Made by a program: the position numbers and the translations under genes. From Flavobacterium sp. (lineage in GTDB: Bacteria > Bacteroidota > Bacteroidia > Flavobacteriales > Flavobacteriaceae): a stretch of DNA of 30,139 nucleotides. The notes under the pieces are model-generated. The model saw nothing but the letters and a program-made list of their open reading frames with translations. It did no database searches and was not told where the DNA came from. This document shows positions 7,613-16,651 of this stretch, one piece after another. Within the stretch, counting starts at the first letter, position 1; every line of letters begins with the position of its first letter. The stretch covers positions 1-30,139 of the forward strand of contig NZ_JAGKWP010000016.1 of the NCBI RefSeq assembly GCF_021151785.1, given 5' to 3'.

Positions 7613-9844
7613 TTATAGACCTAAATTCAAAGTAAACGAAATCTTTATAGCTAAGTTATCTTCCCATCGAGTTAATTGATAAGGCCCGTAGCGATAATAG
7701 GATGAAATTCCAAAACCTTTAAAAATATTTTGAATTTCTAAACCACTTTCAAAAAAACCTTTTTCCATGGTTTTGAAAGTAATTCCCGAATGGTATTCTG
7801 GATGTGTTAAATTGCCAAAAGCAGCTTTTGAAGCTAATATAAAGATGGGTTTAATGCTTTTAGAAATAACAATTTTGTGAAACTGATGTTTGAGTTGTAA
7901 AAACGTGTAACGATCAGAGTAAAATTCATTAAAGAACATGGTTTCAAACGATGTTTTACTCGCAAAAGTGATGCGTTTTAAAAGATTGTTTTTATCTAAA
8001 TTATTTGGTGCTACACTATATAAATGTGATAAAGGGGTTTGGCCAAAGCTGATGCCAGATTGCCATAATAAAGTTGTTTTGTGACCAGACAAGTATTTTT
8101 TTTCAAATTGAATTCGCGTGTCGATTTTAGTAAAATTTAAATTGCTTTCTAAGACATTTGGTAAAGCTTGTGTCAATTCAATTAAAAATTTAGGATAATT
8201 TTTTTCTACTTCTAGTATGTTTTGCGGTGATTGTAAAAATATACTATAAGGAGACCATTCTAAACTCAAACTGGCAAGTGTTACATTGTACAGTTCAACA
8301 GATTGTCCATTAGGTTGAAAAATATAATCAAATAAAGGATTTATTCTTGATTTTGCTACATTTAAAATAGCCTCCACTTGAGGAATTATTTTGGATTCAA
8401 AGTTTAAACTATAGGTTTGATGACTGTAAAAGGTAGAGATATTAAACGGACGAGGATCATAGAGTTTAAATTTTTTATTATCGGCTAGTAAGGTAAGGTC
8501 GGCAAATTCAGTGATGTCATCTGTGAATGATCCAGAAACCCAAGTATCCGTTTTTTTAGATATTCTAAAGCCAGAACCTATTTGGCTTTTGAAAACACCG
8601 TCTTTTGTTCCATAAGCACCATAACCAAAAAGTTTAAACCAATTGGAAAAACGGTCATTTGTAGCGAAACCTAAACCTACTCTAAATCCTTCTTGATTAT
8701 TGTATTTGAATAAATGTCGGGCTTGAAGGTCAATAAATCCAAATGGAATTTGACCATTGATTATTTTTTTTCCAAAATAAATTTTTTTTTCAATACGTTC
8801 AGTTGTTACTAAACTGTCAAGAGATTTATAAGTGTTTCCCGAACGTGAATCTATCGAGTCTTTTTCGAAGAAAGTCAAAAAAAGGGCTTGATTATTTAAT
8901 GCATTTTTATCAATCTGAATTTGGTAAGGCTGCTTTTTCGAGATTTTTTCAAAATTATAATTTAAAAATTTTCGAGTAATTTTTAAATATAAATCTTGTG
9001 TGTAGTCATATTTTTGATTGGATGCTTTTTGAGCATCATCAAAGCGAATGGAGGAGCCAAGGATATCAATATTGTGTTTGTGATTGCCCTTTGTTACTAG
9101 TAAATTTTGTGAAACTGGATACTCTTTTTTAGCATTTTTACATCTTTCAAAATAAGTTTCCGTTTGAAGATTTATAATTCCTTTTATAATGAAAACAGCT
9201 TTTTGAATGGCAAAAGTATGTTTGTTAACGATGTAAAATCCAGTAACTTTATTTTTTCTGAATAATGAAGTACTATTGAAATTTAATTTAACTAACTCAG
9301 AATTTGCTGATTGATATTTTGAATCTAGGTAAAAATTATATTTTGAATTTCCATTAACACTTAATGGGTTTTTAATATTAAAAGTCAAAAATTTTAAAAC
9401 ATCTGCATTGAAATTTGTTGGCATAAATTCCTGACCCATTAATTCATATATGGGTTGTTTCAATCCTGCCATTTTTATACTTAAAATCTCTTCGCGTTTT
9501 TGTTTGTTTTTAATGGAAACATCTGCTACTTTTTCTAGTTGATATAAATGTTGTTTGGCAATTAGGCGTTTGAATTTATAACTAGAAGAGTCAATAGAAA
9601 ATTTATTCTTTTTCTTGTTTTTATAAATAGTGTCAACTACCGCAGAAATAGAATCGGGTTCAGCAGATACAATTGTTTTTTCATAATAGGAATAATTGTG
9701 GTCTGTTACTAAAGAGCGGTTGTTGTTTTGAACTCTGACTAGGTTTTGAATTAATTTTATTGTTAACTCATCTGAAGATGCGGTTTTTTTTTGGGCAAAT
9801 ATCCCAAAACTCAAAAAAAAGAAAATAACCGATAAAAACTTCAT
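7613..9844 (-). CDS. DUF5686 family outer-membrane barrel protein
   Basis: A 743-residue secreted protein with a clear signal peptide (MKFLSVIFFFLSFGIFAQ, cleavage after A17). The N-terminal part contains NYSYYEKTIVSAEPDS, resembling the Y-Y-E-K region of DUF5686. A membrane-type beta-barrel pattern fills roughly residues 360-743: alternating aromatic and polar strands such as FRVGLGFATNDRFSNWFKLFGYGAYG, ending in the strand LAIKISFTLNLGL. Many family members also carry an N-terminal carboxypeptidase-regulatory-like domain; here the family region follows the signal peptide almost directly, so this is a shorter form. Location should be the outer membrane. Function is not established for the family. 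It has its own promoter. Confidence 0.8.
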   Translation of the reverse strand: MKFLSVIFFFLSFGIFAQKKTASSDELTIKLIQNLVRVQNNNRSLVTDHNYSYYEKTIVSAEPDSISAVVDTIYKNKKKNKFSIDSSSYKFKRLIAKQHLYQLEKVADVSIKNKQKREEILSIKMAGLKQPIYELMGQEFMPTNFNADVLKFLTFNIKNPLSVNGNSKYNFYLDSKYQSANSELVKLNFNSTSLFRKNKVTGFYIVNKHTFAIQKAVFIIKGIINLQTETYFERCKNAKKEYPVSQNLLVTKGNHKHNIDILGSSIRFDDAQKASNQKYDYTQDLYLKITRKFLNYNFEKISKKQPYQIQIDKNALNNQALFLTFFEKDSIDSRSGNTYKSLDSLVTTERIEKKIYFGKKIINGQIPFGFIDLQARHLFKYNNQEGFRVGLGFATNDRFSNWFKLFGYGAYGTKDGVFKSQIGSGFRISKKTDTWVSGSFTDDITEFADLTLLADNKKFKLYDPRPFNISTFYSHQTYSLNFESKIIPQVEAILNVAKSRINPLFDYIFQPNGQSVELYNVTLASLSLEWSPYSIFLQSPQNILEVEKNYPKFLIELTQALPNVLESNLNFTKIDTRIQFEKKYLSGHKTTLLWQSGISFGQTPLSHLYSVAPNNLDKNNLLKRITFASKTSFETMFFNEFYSDRYTFLQLKHQFHKIVISKSIKPIFILASKAAFGNLTHPEYHSGITFKTMEKGFFESGLEIQNIFKGFGISSYYRYGPYQLTRWEDNLAIKISFTLNLGL

Positions 9845-9864
9845 TTCAGTTCGCGAATAAATAA

Positions 9865-9898
9865 CAAAGATACAGTTTCGAATTCAATAAATGACAAA
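9865..9898 (-). promoter_or_regulatory. Promoter of the DUF5686 gene
   Basis: On the minus strand TTTG (9895-9898) is followed after 22 bases by TATCTTTG (9865-9872). The TTTG is the end of the T-tract of the sodA terminator. Transcription should start near 9861, about 17 bases before the ATG. Confidence 0.65.
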
Positions 9899-9928
9899 AA
9901 AAGCCGCTCTTGTATGGAGCGACTTTTT
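9896..9928 (-). terminator. Terminator after sodA
   Basis: The stem AAAAAG-c-CGCTC pairs with GAGCG-a-CTTTTT around a 7-base loop. Read on the minus strand it ends in a run of seven T. It begins 22 bases past the sodA stop and separates it from the DUF5686 gene. Confidence 0.85.
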
Positions 9929-9949
9929 GATTCAAATAGGATAAAATTT

Positions 9950-10558
9950 TTATTTTTCAGTAGCATATCTTCTAGCCACTTCTGTCCAATTAATTACATT
10001 GAAAAAAGCGTCAATATAATCAGGTCTTCTATTTTGATAATGTAAATAATATGCATGTTCCCAAACGTCTAATCCTAAAACAGGTGTTCCTTCACAAGCA
10101 ATTCCAGGCATTAAAGGAGAGTCTTGATTAGCTGTGCTACACACTTCTAATTTTCCACCTTTATGTACGCACAACCATGCCCATCCTGAGCCAAATCGAG
10201 TAGCCGCAGCTTTAGCAAATTCTGCTTTAAAAGCTTCAAACGAACCAAAATCTCTTTCAATAGCATCGGCCAATTCCCCAGTTGGTTGTCCACCTCCATT
10301 TGGAGACATAACTGTCCAAAACAAATTATGATTGTAGAAACCACCGCCATTGTTTCTAACAGCCATATTGTTCATATCTAAATTAATTAAGATATTTTCA
10401 ATGGTTTTCCCTTCTAAATCTGTTCCTTGAATAGCAGCATTTAAGTTGGTAGTATAGGCATTATGGTGTTTTGTGTGGTGAATTTCCATGGTTCTAGCGT
10501 CCACATGTGGTTCTAATGCATCATATGCATACGGTAATTTTGGTAATTCAAAAGCCAT
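9950..10558 (-). CDS. sodA: Superoxide dismutase, Mn-type Fe/Mn family
   Basis: A 202-residue cytosolic enzyme that converts superoxide to hydrogen peroxide and oxygen. The four metal ligands are visible: H27 (MEIHHTKHH), H77 (GGGFYNHNLFW), D164 and H168 (LDVWEHAYYL). The outer-sphere glutamine lies in TANQDSPLM (Q145), the position and context typical of Mn-dependent rather than Fe-dependent members; cambialistic use cannot be excluded. There is no signal peptide and length is standard. It is transcribed away from the AddA-like gene through a very short shared promoter region and ends in its own terminator, so it is probably monocistronic. Confidence 0.96.
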   Translation of the reverse strand: MAFELPKLPYAYDALEPHVDARTMEIHHTKHHNAYTTNLNAAIQGTDLEGKTIENILINLDMNNMAVRNNGGGFYNHNLFWTVMSPNGGGQPTGELADAIERDFGSFEAFKAEFAKAAATRFGSGWAWLCVHKGGKLEVCSTANQDSPLMPGIACEGTPVLGLDVWEHAYYLHYQNRRPDYIDAFFNVINWTEVARRYATEK

Positions 10559-10593
10559 GATATTTTAAATTTAAAATGATTAATTATTTTTTT

Positions 10594-10601
10594 CAAATTT
10601 A
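10594..10601 (-). promoter_or_regulatory. -7 box for sodA
   Basis: The minus strand reads TAAATTTG, a full TAnnTTTG match, 35 bases before the sodA ATG. No good TTTG is seen at -33. It lies only 6 bases from the opposite-strand -7 box of the AddA-like gene. Confidence 0.45.
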
Positions 10602-10607
10602 TAAATT

Positions 10608-10615
10608 TAACTTTG
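10608..10615 (+). promoter_or_regulatory. -7 box for the AddA-like gene
   Basis: TAACTTTG matches TAnnTTTG. The predicted transcript start near 10619 lies beyond an in-frame ATG at 10613, which supports the downstream start at 10667. Confidence 0.45.
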
Positions 10616-10666
10616 GAAATAAAAATAGAAACTTCTTATAGTTTCATTATAAAAAGAAATCAGCGT

Positions 10667-13600
10667 ATGAGTTTTAAGGTTTACAACGCTTCTGCTGGGT
10701 CTGGCAAGACCTATACATTAACCAAAGAATACTTGAAAATTTTATTTCAAGCCCCAAGCCAAGATAAATACCGAAGAATTTTAGCCATTACTTTTACTAA
10801 TAAAGCAGTGGAAGAAATGAAATCAAGAATCGTAGACAACCTGATTGCTTTTTCACAAGACGAAGTGAGTAGTAAGACCGACGCATTTATGAAGGAAATT
10901 GCTGATGAAATAGGTACTGATATAGTCTCGCTCAAAGAAAAAGCAAAGCAAATATTGAAATCAATCATACATAATTATGCTGCTTTTGATATTTCTACTA
11001 TAGATAAATTTACGCATCGAATTATACGAACTTTTTCTCATGATTTAAATTTGCCTACAAATTTTGATGTGACATTAGAAACCGATGCATTGCTTCGAAA
11101 TGCTATAGATACCGTAATTGCTAAAGCAGGTGAAGAGGTAGAATTAACACAAGTATTAGTTAATTTTGCTAAATCTAAAATAGATGATGATAAAAATTGG
11201 GATGTCACCCAAGATTTATATGAAGTGTGTAAACTTATTTTAGTAGAGGAACATTTTTTTAGATTTAATCAACTTCAAGATATAAGTGTAGCTGATTTTG
11301 GTAAAATAGCAGAACAAATAGCAGTTAAAATAAAAGCAAATAAAGAGGAAATTAAAGCTTTTTCACTTCAAATTATTACAGATTTTGAAACACATTCAAT
11401 AACAGAATCTGATTTTTCAAGAGGAACGTTTTACCGTCATGTTTTAAATATTTTTAATGCTAATGATAAAGCATATGATTACAATTATGTTGCTGATCGT
11501 GAGATAGAAATACCTGCAAAATCAAAAAACAGAAATGATATTGAACGGTTAAGTTCAAAATGGAAAATTTTGTTGGCTCAAGTTTATGCTCTACATAATG
11601 ATAATGATTTGTATGAATTAGTTGTTAGTAATTTGGTTCCTTTATCATTGATTCACACAGTATATAAAGAATATAAACAGTTGCAAGAAGATCAAAATGT
11701 GTTATCTATTTCTGATTTTAACACGTTGATTCATAACGAAATAAAAGACCAGCCTGCTCCGTTTATTTATGAGCGTTTAGGTGATCGATACCGTCATTAT
11801 TTTATTGATGAGTTCCAAGATACCTCTGAAATGCAATGGCAAAATTTTATTCCACTTATTGACAATGCCTTGGCTAGTGAAGATTTGGATGGGACTCAAG
11901 GTACTTTAATGATTGTTGGCGATCCAAAACAATCTATATACAGGTGGAGAGGCGGGAAGGCCGAACAATTTATTAGATTGAGTGGAGAGGAAAATCCGTT
12001 TTCAAATAAAGTTAAAGACGTTAAAAATTTAGATACTAATTACAGGAGTTATTCTCAAATTATCGAATTTAACAACGATTTTTTCCAGCACCTTGCACAC
12101 GAGTTTTCCAATGAAGATTATTTTAAATTATATCAAGAAACGGCGACACAAAAAACAAATTCAAAAAAAGGAGGCTTTGTTTCTATACAATTTTTAGAAG
12201 ACGATGTAGCTGTTGAAGATGATTTTGAAGAGGAAGACGGCATTTCTGAAAAAGATAAAAAACATTTGATTAAAACATTTGAAATTATTCAGCAAGTAAA
12301 AGGTAGAGGTTTTGATTATAATGATATCGTGTTGCTTACACGTAAAACCAAGCAAGGAATTTTGTTGGCCAACTATCTTACAGAGAAAAATATTCCGATT
12401 TTATCCTCTGAAACCTTGTTGATTCAAAATGCATCTGAAGTAAAATTTATTATTCATTTTTTAACTTATTTAGATAGTCATTTTAATCAAGAATCAAAAA
12501 TAAATTGGTTGTATTTTGTGGCTAAACAGACTGTTAAGCCCGAGGCTATTCATGATTTTATTGAACAAGCTAAGGATTTGACTGAGCAAGAATTAGAACA
12601 GTTTTTATTGCAATACAACTATTCTATTTCATTTGCTGATTCTAGAAAAAAGGCATTATACGAAGCTGTAGAACAAATTATAGCAACATTTTTACCCCAA
12701 CAAACCAATGTTTCTTATGTGCAATATTTTTTAGATTTGGTATTAGAACGAGATATGAAATACCAGTCTAGCACTTCTGATTTTCTTGAATACTGGGAGC
12801 GTGTAGGTTTCAAACAAAGTATTCCATCTCCAGAAGGGGAGCAAGCGGTTCGAATAATGACTATTCACAAGTCGAAAGGATTAGAGTTTCCTGTGGTTAT
12901 TTATCCTTTTGCTGATGACAGTACCCGTCCGATTGATCCAAAAGTTTGGATTTCTATTGAAGAAAAAGAGGTTGGTTTAACACAAGCTTTGGTAAAAAAA
13001 TCGAAGAAATTAGAAACAATAAATGAGGATACAAAAGAGGTGTTTGAAAGCAAATCACAAGAGGAACTGTTAGATATGATTAACGTTATTTATGTGGCCT
13101 TGACTCGTGCAGAGGAACAATTATATGTGCTTTCTAGTTTTAAAATTACATCAAAAGGTTTGCTAAGTAGTCAACAAACAGTAGGAACCTATTTTACAAA
13201 CTACTTGCAAAGTAAAGGGTGTTTTGATGTGAACCAAAGAACATATGATTTTGGTAGTCCTCAACGTATATCTTTACCCGAAGAATTTCAACACAATCAG
13301 AAAACGATAGAAACTGTTAAAAAACGATTAGATTTTTCAGCAATTAAAATCGCTAAAAAAGAAGCGTTAATGTGGGGAACAACTCAGCAAGAGGCTATTG
13401 CATTTGGTAATATTGTTCATGAATTATTAGCTTTAATTCAGCATAGATCAGATGTCGCACTTGCATTACAAAAAGGAGTTGAAAATGGCTTGTTTTTGAA
13501 TTCACAAAAAGAGCGATTTAGTACCATGATTAATCAAATTATAAATCACCCAGAGTTAGTCGATTTTTTTCATGATGACGCCCAGGTGTTTAATGAGCAA

Positions 13601-13816
13601 CACATTATCGCGCCAAACGAATTTAATGTCAAACCCGACCGAGTGGTAATTAAAAACAATACGGCTTTTATATTGGATTATAAAACAGGTGAACATCAAC
13701 CCAAGTATGAAAAACAAATTCAAAATTATGCTAGAATCATTGAGCAAATGAAGTATAACGTCTCTAAAAAAATACTTTTATATATAGGAGATGAATTAAA
13801 ACTTATACATTTGTAA
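10667..13816 (+). CDS. AddA-like UvrD-family helicase-nuclease
   Basis: A 1049-residue DNA-repair enzyme of the AddA/RecB type: a superfamily 1 helicase with a C-terminal PD-(D/E)XK nuclease, expected to resect double-strand breaks for RecA. Walker A is ASAGSGKT (residues 8-15); motif Ia is TFTNKAVEEMKSR. Walker B reads FIDEFQDTS, followed by VGDPKQSIYRWRGG (motif III), TNYRS (IV), MTIHKSKGLEFPVV (V) and YVALTRAEEQLY (VI). The nuclease has GNIVHELLA, PDRVV, LDYKTGE and QIQNYA, so the active site looks intact. MSFKVYNASAGSGKT is the usual family N-terminus and starts at 10667; an earlier ATG at 10613 overlaps the promoter. Its likely partner is the AddB-like protein at 16652. Kbl follows with almost no gap, suggesting shared transcription. 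Confidence 0.88.
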   Translation: MSFKVYNASAGSGKTYTLTKEYLKILFQAPSQDKYRRILAITFTNKAVEEMKSRIVDNLIAFSQDEVSSKTDAFMKEIADEIGTDIVSLKEKAKQILKSIIHNYAAFDISTIDKFTHRIIRTFSHDLNLPTNFDVTLETDALLRNAIDTVIAKAGEEVELTQVLVNFAKSKIDDDKNWDVTQDLYEVCKLILVEEHFFRFNQLQDISVADFGKIAEQIAVKIKANKEEIKAFSLQIITDFETHSITESDFSRGTFYRHVLNIFNANDKAYDYNYVADREIEIPAKSKNRNDIERLSSKWKILLAQVYALHNDNDLYELVVSNLVPLSLIHTVYKEYKQLQEDQNVLSISDFNTLIHNEIKDQPAPFIYERLGDRYRHYFIDEFQDTSEMQWQNFIPLIDNALASEDLDGTQGTLMIVGDPKQSIYRWRGGKAEQFIRLSGEENPFSNKVKDVKNLDTNYRSYSQIIEFNNDFFQHLAHEFSNEDYFKLYQETATQKTNSKKGGFVSIQFLEDDVAVEDDFEEEDGISEKDKKHLIKTFEIIQQVKGRGFDYNDIVLLTRKTKQGILLANYLTEKNIPILSSETLLIQNASEVKFIIHFLTYLDSHFNQESKINWLYFVAKQTVKPEAIHDFIEQAKDLTEQELEQFLLQYNYSISFADSRKKALYEAVEQIIATFLPQQTNVSYVQYFLDLVLERDMKYQSSTSDFLEYWERVGFKQSIPSPEGEQAVRIMTIHKSKGLEFPVVIYPFADDSTRPIDPKVWISIEEKEVGLTQALVKKSKKLETINEDTKEVFESKSQEELLDMINVIYVALTRAEEQLYVLSSFKITSKGLLSSQQTVGTYFTNYLQSKGCFDVNQRTYDFGSPQRISLPEEFQHNQKTIETVKKRLDFSAIKIAKKEALMWGTTQQEAIAFGNIVHELLALIQHRSDVALALQKGVENGLFLNSQKERFSTMINQIINHPELVDFFHDDAQVFNEQHIIAPNEFNVKPDRVVIKNNTAFILDYKTGEHQPKYEKQIQNYARIIEQMKYNVSKKILLYIGDELKLIHL
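13806..13813 (+). promoter_or_regulatory. Possible internal -7 box for kbl
   Basis: TACATTTG inside the last codons of the AddA-like gene matches TAnnTTTG and would start transcription near 13817, giving kbl a leader of about 62 bases. There is no TTTG at -33, so this is weak. Confidence 0.25.
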
Positions 13817-13878
13817 TGCAAAAATCATTTTTTGGGTACAATAAACGAATAAATAAAAAAAATTTCAATCGACACAGC

Positions 13879-15072
13879 ATGTACGGAAAAATTCAACAAC
13901 ATTTACAAAACGAGTTAAACACCATTGAAACCAATGGTTTATTCAAAAGAGAACGCATTATTACATCACCACAAGGAGCAGAAATTACGGTAAACGGTAA
14001 AACAGTTCTCAATTTTTGTGCTAATAATTATTTAGGATTATCATCGCATCCAGAAGTGATACAAGCAGCAAAAGATGCTCTAGATTCACACGGTTTTGGT
14101 ATGTCATCAGTTCGTTTTATTTGCGGCACACAAGACATTCACAAACAGTTAGAAAAAGAAATTGCCGATTTTTATGGCACAGAAGATACTATTTTATATG
14201 CAGCCGCTTTCGATGCAAATGGCGGTGTTTTTGAGCCTTTGTTAGGTGAGGAAGACTGTATAATATCAGACAGTTTAAATCATGCTTCTATAATAGATGG
14301 AGTAAGGTTGTGTAAAGCAGCTAGATACCGTTATGAAAACAACAATATGGAAGATCTCGAAGCGCAATTAAAAAAAGCAAGTGAAGCAGGACATCGATTC
14401 AAATTAATTGTAACAGATGGCGTTTTTTCAATGGATGGATTGGTGGCACCATTAGATAAAATTTGTGATTTGGCAGATCAATATGATGCCTTGGTTATGG
14501 TTGATGAATGTCATGCGGCTGGATTTATTGGTAAAACAGGTAAAGGAACATTAGAGGCTAAAGGAGTTATGGGTCGTGTAGATATTATTACAGGAACCTT
14601 AGGAAAGGCACTTGGAGGAGCAATGGGGGGTTATACCACAGCAAAAAAAGAAATTATTGAAATATTGCGTCAGCGTTCAAGACCTTATTTGTTTTCTAAT
14701 TCATTATCTCCTGCTATTGTAGGTGCATCTCTAAAAGTTTTTGAGTTATTAAAGAAAGATTATTCTTTAAGAGATCAATTAGAGTGGAATACTAATTATT
14801 TCAAGGAAGGAATGAAAAAAGCTGGTTTCGATATTATTGATGGGGATTCGGCTATTGTACCTGTAATGTTGTATGATGCTAAACTATCACAAGTAATGGC
14901 TGATGAATTGTTAAATGAAGGCATTTATGTAATTGGTTTCTTTTATCCCGTTGTGCCGAAAGATAAAGCTAGAATTCGAGTGCAATTGTCTGCTGCTCAT
15001 ACTCAAACACATTTGGATAAAGCAATTGAAGCATTCACTAATGTAGGAAAAAAATTGAACATAATTCAATAA
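13879..15072 (+). CDS. kbl: Glycine C-acetyltransferase (2-amino-3-ketobutyrate CoA ligase)
   Basis: A 397-residue PLP enzyme of the alpha-oxoamine synthase family. With threonine dehydrogenase it degrades threonine: 2-amino-3-ketobutyrate plus CoA gives glycine and acetyl-CoA. The PLP lysine is K243 in TGTLGKALGGAMGGY. DSLNHASIIDG and VDECHAAGFIGKTGKGT are the cofactor-contact motifs, and the C-terminal LSAAHTQ is typical. Length matches E. coli Kbl (398). The start at 13879 (MYGKIQQHLQNEL) is the family N-terminus. A further-upstream ATG at 13816 overlaps the preceding stop codon and adds 21 unrelated basic residues. Related family members (BioF, serine palmitoyltransferase) are less likely given the close match to Kbl. 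No tdh gene is next to it. Confidence 0.93.
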   Translation: MYGKIQQHLQNELNTIETNGLFKRERIITSPQGAEITVNGKTVLNFCANNYLGLSSHPEVIQAAKDALDSHGFGMSSVRFICGTQDIHKQLEKEIADFYGTEDTILYAAAFDANGGVFEPLLGEEDCIISDSLNHASIIDGVRLCKAARYRYENNNMEDLEAQLKKASEAGHRFKLIVTDGVFSMDGLVAPLDKICDLADQYDALVMVDECHAAGFIGKTGKGTLEAKGVMGRVDIITGTLGKALGGAMGGYTTAKKEIIEILRQRSRPYLFSNSLSPAIVGASLKVFELLKKDYSLRDQLEWNTNYFKEGMKKAGFDIIDGDSAIVPVMLYDAKLSQVMADELLNEGIYVIGFFYPVVPKDKARIRVQLSAAHTQTHLDKAIEAFTNVGKKLNIIQ

Positions 15073-15116
15073 AAATCGTTTAATTTACTACAAATAAGGA
15101 AAAAATGTACATTTGT

Positions 15117-15147
15117 TTTGCGGATTACAAAAAACATATTACTTTTG
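15117..15147 (+). promoter_or_regulatory. Promoter of the OmpA-family gene
   Basis: TTTG (15117-15120), 19 bases, then TACTTTTG (15140-15147): a full consensus match. The transcript should start near 15151-15154, giving an AT-rich leader of about 33 bases, as expected for a highly expressed gene. Confidence 0.8.
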
Positions 15148-15184
15148 TTCTAATATAACGCATTGTAATTAAATTAATAAAAGT

Positions 15185-16588
15185 ATGAAACATCTTAACA
15201 AACTATTTGCTGGAGCGTTATTATTAGCAGGATTTGCTGCTAATGCTCAAGACAGCACAAACCCATGGGCGGTATCATTTGGTGTTAATGCTGTTGACAC
15301 TAAAGTTAGCGCTTCATCACCAGTAAAACAACAATTCTCAGAGTTTTTCAATGCACAAGATCATTGGAACATCGTTCCTTCAGTATCTTATGTTAATGTA
15401 ACAAGAAACGTAGGGAATGGTTTTAATTTTGGTGTAACAGGATCTTTCAACAAAATTTCAAGATGGGTTGAAAAAGTTCCTGGAACATTAAATACTTATG
15501 ATGTTGCTAATCCTGGGGATTTAAACTATTACGGAATCGATGGAGTTATTTCTTATAGCTTTATGGATTTATTAAAATCTAAATGGTTAGATCCATCAGC
15601 TCACGTTGGAGGTGGTTACACTTTCTTCGGAGATGCTTCAGCAGGAACTGTAAATGGAGGTTTAGGCTTAACTTTATGGTTTGCTAAAAATGTAGGTTTA
15701 TCTTTTGCTTCTACTTACAAGCACTCGTTTGATGATACAAGAGTTGCTAACGTAGACGTTCCTACTCATATGTTCCACCAAGTAGGTCTTAAATTCAAAT
15801 TTGGAGCTAAAGACACTGACAATGATGGAATTATCGACAAAGAAGATGCATGTCCAGATGTAGCAGGTTTACCTCAATTTAATGGTTGTCCTGACTCTGA
15901 TTTAGACGGAATTCAAGATTCAGCTGACGCTTGTCCAACTGAAGCTGGTTTACCAGAATTAAACGGTTGTCCTGATAGAGACGCTGACGGTGTTGCTGAT
16001 GGTGATGACGCTTGTCCAGATGACGCTGGTTTAAAAGTATTAAAAGGATGTCCTGATACTGACGGTGACGGTGTTGCTGATAAAGATGACAAATGTCCTA
16101 CAGTTAAAGGAGAAAAAGCTAATGCTGGTTGTCCTTGGCCTGATACTGACGGTGACGGAGTTTTAGATAAAGACGATAAATGTCCTACTGTTAAAGGTAC
16201 TGTAGCTAATAATGGTTGTCCTGAAGTATCTGATGATACTATGAAAAAATTAAATGATTACGCAAAAACGATCTTGTTTGATACAGGTAAAGCGTCTTTC
16301 CAAAAACAAACATTTGCTGTATTACAAGCTATGGTTGCTATCTTAAAAGAGTACCCTTCAGCTAAATTCCACTTAGAAGGTCATACAGATTCAGATGGTA
16401 AAGATACATTTAACTTACAGTTATCTAAAGAAAGAGCTGCAGCAGTTAGAACATTCTTAATTGAAAATGGTATCGGTGCTGACAGATTAACTTCTGAAGG
16501 TTACGGTGAAACTAAACCAGTTGCTTCTAATAAAACTAAAGCTGGTAAAGCTCAAAACAGAAGAGTTGAAGTGAAATTAGTAAAATAA
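15185..16588 (+). CDS. OmpA-family outer-membrane protein with thrombospondin type 3 repeats
   Basis: A 467-residue envelope protein. The signal peptide ends at A21-Q22 (LLLAGFAANAQ). Residues about 25-205 look like an outer-membrane beta-barrel. Five calcium-binding thrombospondin type 3 repeats (DTDNDGIIDKEDACP and variants, each ending in GCP) fill about residues 209-345. The C-terminal OmpA domain (about 363-467) carries LEGHTDSDG, LSKERAAAVR and NRRVEVKL, the usual peptidoglycan-binding elements including the Asp and Arg that contact diaminopimelate. It should link outer membrane and cell wall. A strong promoter and terminator make it a single-gene unit. Even, highly biased codon use (GGT, GAC, CCT) fits abundant expression. 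Confidence 0.93.
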   Translation: MKHLNKLFAGALLLAGFAANAQDSTNPWAVSFGVNAVDTKVSASSPVKQQFSEFFNAQDHWNIVPSVSYVNVTRNVGNGFNFGVTGSFNKISRWVEKVPGTLNTYDVANPGDLNYYGIDGVISYSFMDLLKSKWLDPSAHVGGGYTFFGDASAGTVNGGLGLTLWFAKNVGLSFASTYKHSFDDTRVANVDVPTHMFHQVGLKFKFGAKDTDNDGIIDKEDACPDVAGLPQFNGCPDSDLDGIQDSADACPTEAGLPELNGCPDRDADGVADGDDACPDDAGLKVLKGCPDTDGDGVADKDDKCPTVKGEKANAGCPWPDTDGDGVLDKDDKCPTVKGTVANNGCPEVSDDTMKKLNDYAKTILFDTGKASFQKQTFAVLQAMVAILKEYPSAKFHLEGHTDSDGKDTFNLQLSKERAAAVRTFLIENGIGADRLTSEGYGETKPVASNKTKAGKAQNRRVEVKLVK

Positions 16589-16611
16589 TTTTTACTCAAA
16601 TTATAAGTGAA

Positions 16612-16640
16612 ACGTCCCGATTTATCGGGACGTTTTTTTT
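16612..16640 (+). terminator. Terminator after the OmpA-family gene
   Basis: A 9-bp stem ACGTCCCGA/TCGGGACGT with a TTTA loop is followed by an 8-base T-tract. Core and loop match the terminator at 1380. It ends only 11 bases before the AddB-like ATG. Confidence 0.9.
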
Positions 16641-16651
16641 ATATTTATACC

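Noticed and set aside
10134..10350. Short frames on both strands inside sodA
   Set aside because: Overlap the conserved SOD metal-binding region; by-products of its codon use.
13816..13878. Upstream in-frame ATG for kbl adding 21 residues
   Set aside because: It overlaps the AddA-like stop codon and adds a basic stretch not seen in the family; MYGKIQ at 13879 is the standard start.
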